This document shows positions 44,092 to 54,900 of a stretch of 64,000 nucleotides of DNA, one piece after another. Location: positions 19,938,683 through 20,002,682 of the forward strand of contig CM026398.1 in assembly GCA_014843695.1 (NCBI GenBank). The letters are read 5' to 3'. Position numbers and translations under genes: made by a program. The stretch comes from Archivesica marissinica (lineage: Eukaryota > Mollusca > Bivalvia > Venerida > Vesicomyidae). Under the pieces are notes generated by a model. The model saw only the letters and a list, made by a program, of their open reading frames with translations, was not told where the DNA came from and made no database searches. Each line of letters begins with the position of its first letter. Positions within the stretch are counted from its first letter, which is position 1.

Positions 44092-47000
44092 CTGTGAACA
44101 TAGAAAATGAAGAATATTTCTTACAGGAATTATGTTTTTCGTAAAGTAGCCAAGATAAACATAACGTTTAGTAGAAATGATGCTAATGCAACTGACCTAA
44201 AAAATATACATTTTTAAATAGGGAACAAATGTATACATGTATTGAGATAGTTTGCAAACAATAATTTTTGTTTGGGGGGTGGGGTGGGGGGGTGGTTGTG
44301 TGGTGGTTCAGTGGTCAAGTTTGATTTGTTACTTTTAGGTGCTGGGTTCGAAATATGAAGTACAAACTGGCTGCTTATGAGGCCCTAACTATTTGACCTA
44401 CTGACCTAGTTTCTCATGGATCACCAAAACTGAACACAGTGTACAACATCAGATAGATATGTCGTATTAGCAACCTCATGACTGGTGCTGCGTGTGGTTG
44501 AACACAAGTGTACAACATCAGATAGATATGTCGTATTAGCAACCTCATGACTGGTGCTGCGTGTGGTTGAACACAAGTGTACAGCATCAGATAGATACTA
44601 TTAACCTCATGACTGGTGCTGCGTGTGGTTGAACACTGTGCTCCGTAGAGACTATTAACCCATAACCTGCTAAAGACGTTTTTGCAAACAGCATAGAGCC
44701 AGAGCATAGAATGTGCCGTCAGATCAGGCTCTATGCTGTTTGCTATTCGGATAGTGGAGCTCAAACACTTGGCTGAATCACTAACAACATAGATGCTGAT
44801 AAGACGCGGCATTACGTCTGGGCTCATTTGGAGCAATGTTGTATGCACATTTCTTCAGTATTTTAAGGGTTAAACTGTAGTTGTGTGAAATCAAAATACA
44901 TGTAATATACGCTTAACCTACCTGTGGATGCTTATACATGTAATATACACTTAACCTACCTGTGGATGCTTATACATGTAATATACACTTAACCTACCTG
45001 TGGATGCTTATACATGTAATATACACTTAACCTACCTGTGGATGGATGCTTATACATGTAATATACACTTAACCTACCTGTGGATGATGTTTATACATGT
45101 AATATACACTTAACCTACCTGTGGATGCTTATACATGTAATATACACTTAACCTACCTGTGGATGCTTATACATGTAATATACACTTAACCTACCTGCTT
45201 ATACATGTAATATACACTTAACCTACCTGTGTATGCTTATACATGTAATATACACTTAACCTACCTGTGTATGCTTATACATGTAATATACACTTAACCT
45301 ACCTGTGTATGCTTATACATGTAATATACACTTAACCTACCTGTGGATGCTTATACATGTAATATACACTTAACCTACCTGTGGATGCTTATACATGTAA
45401 TATACACTTAACCTACCTGTGGATGGATGCTTATACATGTAATATACACTTAACCTACCTGTGGATGGATGCTTATACATGTAATATACACTTAACCTAC
45501 CTGTGGATGGATGCTTATACATGTAATATACACTTAACCTACCTGTGGATGGATGCTTATACATGTAATATACACTTAACCTACCTGTGGATGGATGCTT
45601 ATACATGTAATATACACTTAACCTACCTGTGGATGGATGCTTATACATGTAATATACACTTAACCTACCTGTGGATGGATGCTTATACATGTAATATACA
45701 CTTAACCTACCTGTGGATGGATGCTTATACATGTAATATACACTTAACCTACCTGTGGATGGATGCTTATACATGTAATATACACTTAACCTACCTGTGG
45801 ATGGATGCTTATACATGTAATATACACTTAACCTACCTGTGGATGGATGCTTATACATGTAATATACACTTAACCTACCTGTGTGGATGCTTATACATGT
45901 AATATACACTTAACCTACCTGTGTGATGCTTATACATGTAATATACACTTAACCTACCTGTGTATGCTTATACATGTAATATACACTTAACCTACCTGTG
46001 GATGCTTATACATGTAATATACACTTAACCTACCTGTGGATGGATGCTTATACATGTAATATACACTTAACCTACCTGTGGATGCTTATACATGTAATAT
46101 ACACTTAACCTACCTGTGGATGCTTATACATGTAATATACACTTAACCTACCTGTGTAGGCTTATACATGTAATATACACTTAACCTACCTGTGTATGCT
46201 TATACATGTAATATACACTTAACCTACCTGTGTATGCTTATACATGTAATATACACTTAACCTACCTGTGTATGCTTATACATGTAATATACACTTAACC
46301 TACCTGTGGATGCTTATTCATGTAATATACACTTAACCTACCTGTGGATGCTTATACATGTAATATACACTTAACCTACCTGTGGATGGATGCTTATACA
46401 TGTAATATACACTTAACCTACCTGTGGATGGATGCTTATACATGTAATATACACTTAACCTACCTGTGGATGGATGCTTATACATGTAATATACACTTAA
46501 CCTACCTGTGGATGGATGCTTATACATGTAATATACACTTAACCTACCTGTGGATGGATGCTTATACATGTAATATACACTTAACCTACCTGTGGATGGA
46601 TGCTTATACATGTAATATACACTTAACCTACCTGTGGATGGATGCTTATACATGTAATATACACTTAACCTACCTGTGGATGGATGCTTATACATGTAAT
46701 ATACACTTAACCTACCTGTGGATGGATGCTTATACATGTAATATACACTTAACCTACCTGTGGATGGATGCTTATACATGTAATATACACTTAACCTACC
46801 TGTGGATGGATGCTTATACATGTAATATACACTTAACCTACCTGTGGATGGATGCTTATACATGTAATATACACTTAACCTACCTGTGGATGGATGCTTA
46901 TACATGTAATATACACTTAACCTACCTGTGATGCTTATACATGTAATATACACTTAACCTACCTGTGGATGCTTATACATGTAATATACACTTAACCTAC

Positions 47001-50000
47001 CTGTGGATGCTTATACATGTAATATACACTTAACCTACCTGTGTATGCTTATACATGTAATATACTAACTACCTGTGGAGCTTACTGTAATACACTTAAC
47101 CTACCGTGGATGCTTATACATGTAATATACACTTAACCTACCTGTAGATGCTTATACATGTAATATACACTTAACCTACCTGTGGATGCTTATACATGTA
47201 ATATACACTTAACCTACCTGTGGATGCTTATACATGTAATATACACTTAACCTACCTGTGGATGCTTATCGTAGCATTTATTCGTGGCTCGTCGGTATCG
47301 TGGTTTCAAATTACAGAAGTACTCTTCCTCTGTAATAAACAAACCAAACATTTAAAGTTATATTCCTGTTCAAACTACAAGCACGTTGCTCTCTCCTCAA
47401 TCCTACATGTATGTACATAAACACGTGACTATGTTTATTCAAAGAAATAAACATAGTTTCAACTAAACTATCAAAAGTGAAAGTAGGATTTCATTAGCGG
47501 ACAGCCACGCTCCTGAATGAATATTTGTTTATTATTGGAGTCTATACTAAGCGCGCGGTATACTGTCGTTGAGAGATAATTTAAAAATCCAAAATCTGTA
47601 AAAATTAATCCAAAAATAACTATACATAGGTAGAAATGTGAGATATAACGGTAAATGTGTACCATAAAATGTTGTTATTGATGATACACGTGGATGTTGA
47701 CCCTATTTACATTATTTTGTTATATCAACAACATTTGTGTATTAGTTATTTTGTTGAAATACTTCTGTGGCAATCACAGTGGATACATTTTTGACAGGTT
47801 GATCCTAAAATCGAATCATTTCATCCCGGAACAACCCGCTATATATCCAGAAACTTTTATACAAATGCAGTCAAAAACGATAACACCCAGTTACTATGGT
47901 TAAATTTCCTATCTTAACTGTCCATTCAAATTTCTCTAAAATGAACTGTTTTTTTGCAAAAATAATGTAATAAATCGAAAACACAAACTTCAAAATGATT
48001 ATTTATATCATATTCTATTCCTTACATGTTTTGGCTTATGGTAACAAAAAAATATATAAATACACCCCACCCCCTGGAATTAGGCATTTCCCATTGGGTT
48101 CTAGGTATGTGTTACTTATATAGGGCACTCACCTTCCTCTAGTGTGGGTTCTACAGCCTCCTGTATAAGGTCTCTAGGGTCGACGGTGCGCCGACATCTG
48201 TCACAGCCATCCTTTTCTGCCTCCATGATCACTAACACCAAGTTTGTGTTCTCCAAACGATGAGCCACAAACGACCTAGTTAATATTTGTATAATATTTA
48301 TCAGTCTGTATGATCTCTGGAGACTTTGTTGTTCAGCTGGCTGAGCCACAAACGACCTAGTTAATAGTTGTATAATATTTATCAGTCTGTATGATCTCCG
48401 GAGACTTTGTTGTTCAGCTGGCTGAGCCACAAACAACCTAGTTAATATTTGTATAATATTTATCAGTCTGTATGATCTCCGGAGACTTTGTTGTTCAGCT
48501 GGCTGAGCCACAAACGACCTAGTTAATATTTGTATAATATTTATCAGTCTGTATGATCTCCGGAGACTTTGTTGTTCAGCTGGCTGAGCCACAAACGACC
48601 TAGTTAATATTTGTATAATATTTATCAGTCTGTATGATCTCTGGAGACTTTGTTGTTCAGCTGGCTTGTTCAGTACAGTTCAGGCAGTGGCATAACAGGA
48701 TTGCATGTTTTGGTTTCACAGCTCAGTTATTACGGTTATACCATATAAACATGCCCATCCTTGTAAGAAAATCAGTTCACAGATGGATTTGTAGTCCAGT
48801 GGTAACACGCTGGACTGGTAATCCTGGGATCGCAGGTTTGATCACCCGCCTGACCCTAATAAAATTAACAGTCTTTCAGATGGGACGTTAAACCGAGGTT
48901 TCGTGTCGGTGCTGTACACTTGCACATAAAAGAACCAGAGGAGACTCTGGAATGGGTCTCTGTCTGTATCATTGCACTATCCTCCAAAAATCTAAAATTA
49001 CTAATATCTTCAGGCGGCATCACTCATATGGGTAAATGGTAGCGACGATAAATAAACATAAAACACACACAAGAAAATTGATAGGCGCTCTGTCAAACAC
49101 TTTATTTGAAAAGGAGAGCTAATACACCACAAGCTCTGAGCGGCACTATATTCCTTACCCAAGAACATTGAGTTAATTGCCAGAGTGAAAACACATTATT
49201 TACCATTTTCATATCACATAACTTGTGTGATAAAGTTCATATCAAATTAAATAAAACACACTTGCATGCAAGTGTTCTGAAAGTTGATTTAGTGAACAAT
49301 TTCATCTAGTAACAAATTGTTTTTTTAGGACAAAGCAAATTATCGAAATAAACATACGTTTTCTCACAATGTAACTTACGATCAACTTGGCCTACTGACT
49401 TGATGGAAACTTTCGTCAAAATGCAATTTGCAACAAATTTTCTTTGAATTCTTTTACAGAAATAGTTGATTATAAAAAGGAAGTCTGGTAACAATCAACA
49501 TATATGCATACCTAAACTTCAATAAAATGATGTCAACCCTAGAGTGGCAGAATATAGAAAAATGTTTCTTCAATTTGACCTGGTGACCTAGTATTTCGAC
49601 AGAGATGGACATTTAATTGACAGAAATCAAACTTCTGTCAACATACAAAACTTTCACAAAGAATGATCAGTATCCAATGATATATAGACATGCTATAGTG
49701 CTTACAGTACACAATTGCTTACAGTACACAGGTGCTTACAGTACACAAGTGCTTACAGTACACAAGTGCTTACAGTACACAAGTGCTTACAGTACACAAG
49801 TGCTTACAGTACACAAGTGCTTACAGTACACAAGTGCTTACAGTACACAGGTGCTTACAGTACACAGGTGCTTACAGTACACAGTGTTGTGTGTTGTAGT
49901 GCTTACAGTACACACGTGCTTACAGTACACAAGTGCTTACAGTACACAGGTGCTTACAGTACACAGGTGCTTACAGTACACAGGTGCTTACAGTACACAA

Positions 50001-50654
50001 GTGCTTACAGCACACAAGTGCTTACAGTACACAGGTGCTTACAGTACACAAGTGCTTACAGTACACATGTGCTTACAGTACACAAGTGCTTACAGTACAC
50101 ATGTGCTTACAGTACACAGGTGCTTACAGTACACAGGTGCTTACAGTACACAAGTGCTTACAGTACACAGGTGCTTACAGTACACAAGTGCTTACAGTAC
50201 ACAAGTGCTTACAGTACACAGGTGCTTACAGTACATGATTGCTCGATTGTGAAACAAGTCTTTACAACCTTAGATTAATTATGAGAGAGAGAAGGCGATG
50301 TGGATTTAGGTGTCGTGCCTAGGAACACAACCACCGTGGTTCTGACTAGACTCGAACTCACAACCTCTCTGTTGCAAGTCAGACGCTATCCATTACAAGA
50401 CAGAGGCTCTGATGGACAATAGAACAAACTCCATCACAATACCCAACAGGTGTGCTAAAAAAACAAATCCCGCCTTCCCATTTTGTTAACACAACACCAC
50501 GTCATTGATCTAACAACTGACCTGGAACAGTCAATATTTTTGACTTGGCATTCGGTCTCTCCGTCAATATACTGGAGGTCGGAGAAATAATACTGCGCTT
50601 GCTTCTTCACACACTCTCGTGTCTTGGCCATGTTGAAAAATTCATCTTCTAATG
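43993..50654 (-). CDS. CACNA2D: Calcium channel alpha-2/delta subunit gene, 3' part (last four coding exons)
   Basis: This is the gene-level entry. Alpha-2/delta is the extracellular, membrane-anchored auxiliary subunit that controls trafficking and gating of voltage-gated calcium channels. Exons on the minus strand, in transcript order, are 50654-50522, 48275-48133, 47329-47256 and 44091-43993. They join in consistent phase to 449 nt. Recognisable family signatures in order are: LEDEFF before a Cys and QAQYYF; a CSR motif; RLENTNLVLVI with spacing from CSR identical to vertebrate alpha-2/delta; KPRYRR followed by a Cys; HPQEN (vertebrate HPEEN) before RCAAS; then a hydrophobic tail and stop. 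The recovered part has eight cysteines, in keeping with the disulfide-rich delta peptide. The paralogue class cannot be settled: some motifs resemble D1/D2, others D3/D4. The 5' exons, including the VWA domain, are not seen. Confidence 0.87.
44303..44357 (+). mobile_element. tRNA-like sequence (SINE head or tRNA pseudogene)
   Basis: An A-box-like TGGTTCAGTGGTCAAG and a B-box-like GGGTTCGAAAT lie at tRNA-like spacing. There is no complete cloverleaf. It follows a G-rich stretch at 44273-44293. Confidence 0.4.
44414..44650. repeat. About 69-bp tandem repeat, 3 copies
   Basis: The unit contains CAACATCAGATAGATATGTC and CCTCATGACTGGTGCTGCGT. The third copy is shortened. Confidence 0.88.
44659..44869. 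mobile_element. TTAA-flanked MITE-like element, GGTTATGGG family
   Basis: TTAA (44655-44658) plus CCCATAACCTGC at the left; AAGGG plus TTAA (44870-44873) at the right. It shares ATGCTGTTTGCTATTCGGAT with the copy at 4369-4550. Confidence 0.68.
44893..47270 (-). repeat. 38/42-bp array of duplicated exon-end plus 5' splice site
   Basis: On the minus strand each unit reads ATAAGCATCCACAG followed by GTAGGTTAAG and TGTATATTACATGT. ATAAGCATCCACAG|GTAGGTTAAG is exactly the last 14 bases of the CACNA2D exon at 47256-47329 plus its donor. Units are 38 bp, or 42 bp with an extra CATC. About 60 copies. Two runs of 42-bp units (45370-45909 and 46333-46953) are about 963 bp apart within near-identical surroundings. 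Confidence 0.95.
47256..47329 (-). CDS. CACNA2D: CACNA2D exon (KPRYRR region) ahead of tandem 5' splice sites
   Basis: The 74-bp exon has the acceptor GTTTATTACAG and the donor CATCCACAG|GTAGGTTAAG. Two bases complete Glu, then the exon encodes EEYFCNLKPRYRRATNKCYD and KHPQ, ending in phase 0. Vertebrate alpha-2/delta has Cys, PRYRK or RRRPE, and Cys at this place. The last 14 exon bases plus the donor are the seed of the 38/42-bp array that fills the following intron. Confidence 0.87.
47340..48130. other. CACNA2D intron with a diverged MITE copy
   Basis: 47472-47760 is a degraded copy of the 22865-23343 element without recognisable ends. The remainder is AT-rich intron. Confidence 0.6.
48133..48275 (-). 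CDS. CACNA2D: CACNA2D exon (NTNL region) behind tandem 3' splice sites
   Basis: The 143-bp exon uses the proximal acceptor AACTAG at 48276-48277 and the donor GAGGAAG|GTGAGTG. Its first base completes Arg, and it reads SFVAHRLENTNLVLVIME, then a CDRC motif, RDLIQEAVEP and TLEE. Using this acceptor gives exactly the same CSR-to-NTNL spacing as vertebrate homologues, so it is the likely constitutive site. The acceptor and first 14 exon bases are repeated five times upstream in an 81-bp array. The polypyrimidine tract is weak. Confidence 0.88.
48262..48668 (-). repeat. 81-bp array of duplicated 3' splice sites, 5 copies
   Basis: Units begin at 48262, 48343, 48424, 48505 and 48586 (period exactly 81). 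On the minus strand each contains ACTAG|GTCGTTTGTGGCTC (ACTAG|GTTGTTTGTGGCTC in the third), the acceptor and first exon bases of the CACNA2D exon at 48133-48275. 81 bp is 27 codons and the gene's frame has no stop across all copies. The per-unit peptide contains VAQPAEQQSLRRSYRLINII. Confidence 0.95.
48784..49064 (+). mobile_element. SINE family 1, full-length copy in CACNA2D intron
   Basis: Head GTCCAGTGGTAACACGC, anticodon-arm remnant, B box GGTTTGATC, body TGTATCATTGCACTATCCTC and tail GACGATAAATAAAC. It sits antisense to the gene. AAGAAAAT flanks both sides and may be the target-site duplication. Confidence 0.83.
49070..49690. other. CACNA2D intron, no feature seen
   Basis: AT-rich single-copy intron sequence. 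Confidence 0.4.
49697..50238. repeat. 17-bp array in CACNA2D intron, about 32 copies
   Basis: The unit is GTGCTTACAGTACACAA with A/G/T at the end. On the transcribed (minus) strand each unit contains GTAAGC, resembling the core of a 5' splice site but lacking the preceding G. Confidence 0.95.
50346..50416 (-). mobile_element. tRNA-like sequence (SINE head or tRNA pseudogene)
   Basis: The minus strand reads TGTAATGGATAGCGTCTGAC, similar to the A-box side of tRNA-Arg, followed by GAGTTCGAGTC (B box). The anticodon arm does not pair, so it is not a working tRNA. Confidence 0.5.
50522..50654 (-). CDS. CACNA2D: CACNA2D exon (delta region, QYYF/CSR)
   Basis: The 133-bp exon has the acceptor TGTGATTTCAG and the donor TCCAG|GTCAGT. 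It starts with two bases completing a codon and ends with two bases (AG) of an Arg codon. It encodes LEDEFFNMAKTREC, then QAQYYFSDLQYIDGETEC, and ends with NIDCSR. Vertebrate alpha-2/delta-1 has EDDDF, Cys, QYFF and CxNCSR at equivalent positions. Confidence 0.87.
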
Positions 50655-50659
50655 CTGAA

Positions 50660-51915
50660 ATCACAACGCATTTCATACACATATTACAACAGTGATTATT
50701 GACTGTCGAACAGAGGCGGTGCTTTGCACAGTATCTCCATATGGTGTACAGTGAAAGCACTGAAAAACTGGAAACCCTCTAAATTGGACTTCCCTCTAAC
50801 AAATTCTTGATCCCGAATTTGTCCTTTCTATGTACAATGTAAAAAACCTCTGTAAACCGGAACCCCTCTTTTCCCGAATACAGAACAGATTTTATTAAAA
50901 ATATGTGCATTTTCAACTGTCATTTACACATTCAAACAGCAATTTGTCTAGATCAAGTATGAAACTCACTATATTCTATTAAACAAATAACTTTCAGCTA
51001 TTTTCAGAATAAGATTGGTACACTTAAAATGAACAAATTCTTTACTAACTGACAAAACAATAAATATGTCTCGGCCTCCACTGCTGAGTTGAATAGTTAA
51101 TCTACGATAAATCTACCCCAAAAATGAAAACTTTACCTCTGGTCCGGTGGTCATTCGGTTTAATAGGTGTTTGTTTCACTGTACAAAGTTATTTCATAAT
51201 CCTACATACTGTATAAGTGACATGGCTATATTGGTCATATGACCTTGACCTCTAAGTGTGACTGTCCTTCAACCTAGCTGGTCGAATGTTTGTGCTCTGC
51301 ACCAACACATTAGTAGTGAAATAAACAGAAAACGCCATAACGAAGATCGTGACAATATAGTGGATACAACCCATAATAATCTACACTAACGTCAATCTCT
51401 CTAGCAGTATATATGTTTCACTTAATTTTGGATGGTCTGAAGTCGAGTTATTTGCCACTAGTGCGCTCTTCATTTCACAATGGTTTCCAGCCCTAAAAGT
51501 TAACTAGAAGGTATAATTTGAAATGCATGTACCAACCCAAAGTTCCTTTTCCCCTTATTTAAAACACTTTATTTTCTCAACATTGACTTTCAGACCATCC
51601 AAATTTTGAGCATTTGATGCATTTCTGCATAGCTATAGGTCTCATCCTAGGCGAAATAATCGCCATAGGGATCATAACTTTGCCCCCTCCGGACCCCACA
51701 TCTCTCTAATACAAAAGATTGTATTTACATTCTTCATACAAAATCTTGCCGAGTAAGGTACACTGGCCTCTACCCAGCACTCCTACTCTAATGTTACATG
51801 TAACATATAATGCTGTATATTATGCATTTCATGGTCATACATTTAATTAGTATTTAATACTATTTAAAGTGTATTTTAACCCTTTTTTGTTGAAATTAAA
51901 CAACATGTTATCCTA
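50660..51915. other. Probable CACNA2D intron, no exon recognised
   Basis: I searched the minus strand for the preceding alpha-2/delta exon (expected hydrophobic before LEDEFF) and did not find one. Confidence 0.4.
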
Positions 51916-51916
51916 T

Positions 51917-51945
51917 ATTTATATATATATATATATATATATATC
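51917..51945. repeat. TA dinucleotide microsatellite
   Basis: A (TA)n run directly precedes the 19-bp array. Confidence 0.9.
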
Positions 51946-51954
51946 TACACTATA

Positions 51955-54900
51955 CTGCAATAAATACAGTACACAGCAATATATACAATACACAGTAATA
52001 AATACAGTACACAGCAATAAATACAGTACACAGCAATATATACAGTGCATAGAAATAAATACAGTACATAGCAATAAATACACTACACAGCAATAAATAC
52101 AGTACACAGCAATAAATACAGAACACAGCAATACATACAGGGCACAGCAATAAATACAGTACACAGCAATAAATACAGTACACAGCAATACATACAGTAC
52201 ACAGCAATAAATACACTACACAGCAATAAATACAGTACACAGCAATAAATACACTACACAGCAATAAATACAGTACACAGCAATAAATACACTACACAGT
52301 AATAAATACAGTACACAGCAATAAATACAGTACACTGCAATAAATACAGTGCATAGAAATAAATACAGTACATAGCAATAAATACACTACACAGCAATAA
52401 ATACAGTACACAGCAATAAATACAGAACACAGCAATACATACAGTACACAGCAATACATACAGTACACAGCAATAAATACAGTACACAGCAATACATACA
52501 GTACACAGCAATACATACAGTACACAGCAATAAATACAGTACACAGCAATAAATACACTACACAGCAATAAATACAGTACACAGCAATAAATACACTACA
52601 CAGCAATAAATACAGAAAATAGCAATAAATACAGAAAATAGCAATAAATACAGTACACAGCAATAAATACACTACACAGCAATAAATACACTACACAGCA
52701 ATAAATACACTACACAGCAATAAATACACTACACAGCAATAAATACACTACACAGCAATAAATACACTACACAGCAATAAATACAGTACACAGCAATAAA
52801 TACACTACACAGCAATAAATACAGTACACAGCAATAAATACACTACACAGCAATAAATACACTACACAGCAATAAATACACTACACAGCAATAAATACAC
52901 TACACAGCAATAAATACACTACACAGCAATAAATACAGTACACAGCAATAAATACACTACACAGCAATAAATACAGTACACAGCAATAAATACACTACAC
53001 AGCAATAAATACAGTACACAGCAATAAATACACTACACAGCAATAAATACAGTACACAGCAATAAATACACTACACAGCAATAAATACAGTACATAGCAA
53101 TAAATACACTACACAGCAATAAATACACTACACAGCAATAAATACACTACACAGCAATAAATACACTACACAGCAATAAATACACTACACAGCAATAAAT
53201 ACACTACACAGCAATAAATACAGTACACATCAATAAATACACTACACAGCAATAAATACACTACACAGCAATAAATACACTACACAGCAATAAATACACT
53301 ACACAGCAATAAATACACTACACAGCAATACATACAGTACACATCAATAAATACAGTACACAGCAATAAATACAGTACATAGAAATAAATACACTACACA
53401 GCAATAAATACAGTACACAGCAATAAATACAGTACACAGCAATACATACAGTACACAGCAATAAATACACTACACAGCAATACATACACTACACAGCAAT
53501 AAATACACTACACAGCAATAAATACAGTACACAGCAATAAATACAGTACACAGCAATACATACAGTACACAGCAATAAATACACTACACAGCAATAAATA
53601 CACTACACAGCAATAAATACAGTACACAGCAATAAATACAGTACACAGCAATAAATACACTACACAGCAATACATACAGTACACAGCAATAAATACACTA
53701 CACAGCAATAAATACACTACACAGCAATAAATACACTACACAGCAATAAATACACTACATAGCAATAAATACACTACACAGCAATAAATACACTACACAG
53801 CAATAAATACAGTACACAGCAATAAATACACTACACAGCAATAAATACACTACACAGCAATAAATACACTACACAGCAATAAATACACTACACAGCAATA
53901 AATACAGTACACAGCAATAAATACACTACACAGCAATAAATACACTACACAGCAATAAATACAGTACACAGCAATAAATACAGTACACAGCAATAAATAC
54001 AGTACACAGCAATAAATACAGTACACAGCAATAAATACAGTACACAGCAATAAATACACTACACAGCAATAAATACACTACACAGCAATAAATACAGTAC
54101 ACAGCAATAAATACACTACACAGCAATAAATACACTACACAGCAATAAATACAGTACACAGCAATAAATACAGTACACAGCAATAAATACAGTACACAGC
54201 AATAAATACAGTACACAGCAATAAATACACTACACAGCAATAAATACACTACACAGCAATAAATACAGTACACAGCAATAAATACACTACACAGCAATAA
54301 ATACACTACACAGCAATACATACAGTGCACAGCAATACATACAGTACACAGCAATACATACAGTGCACAGCAATAAATACAGTACACAGCAATAAATACA
54401 CTACACAGCAATACATACAGTGCACAGCAATAAATACACTACACAGCAATACATACACTACACAGCAATAAATACACTACACAGCAATAAATACAGTGCA
54501 CAGCAATAAATACACTACACAGCAATACATACAGTACACAGCAATACATACAGTGCACAGCAATAAATACAGTACACATTGCAATAAATACACTACACAG
54601 CAATACATACAGTGCACAGCAATAAATACACTACACAGCAATAAATACACTACACAGCAATAAATACACTACACAGCAATAAATACAGTACACAGCAATA
54701 AATACACTACACAGCAATAAATACAGTGCACAGCAATAAATACACTACACAGCAATACATACAATACACAGCAATAAATACACTACACAGCAATAAATAC
54801 AGTACACATCAATAAATACACTACACAGCAATAAATACACTACACAGCAATAAATACACTACACAGCAATAAATACACTACACAGCAATACATACAGTAC

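Noticed and set aside
44273..44293. G-rich tract as regulatory G-quadruplex
   Set aside because: It is a single low-complexity stretch in an intron, C-rich on the transcribed strand. Nothing supports a function.
44893..47270. Telomere-like repeat (TTAACCTACC resembles TTAACC)
   Set aside because: The unit is 38/42 bp and is explained by a duplicated exon end and donor; there is no TTAGGG run.
48116..48592. 158-residue minus-strand ORF as an independent gene
   Set aside because: Its last part is the CACNA2D exon at 48133-48275 and the rest is the 81-bp splice-site array; it is not a separate gene.
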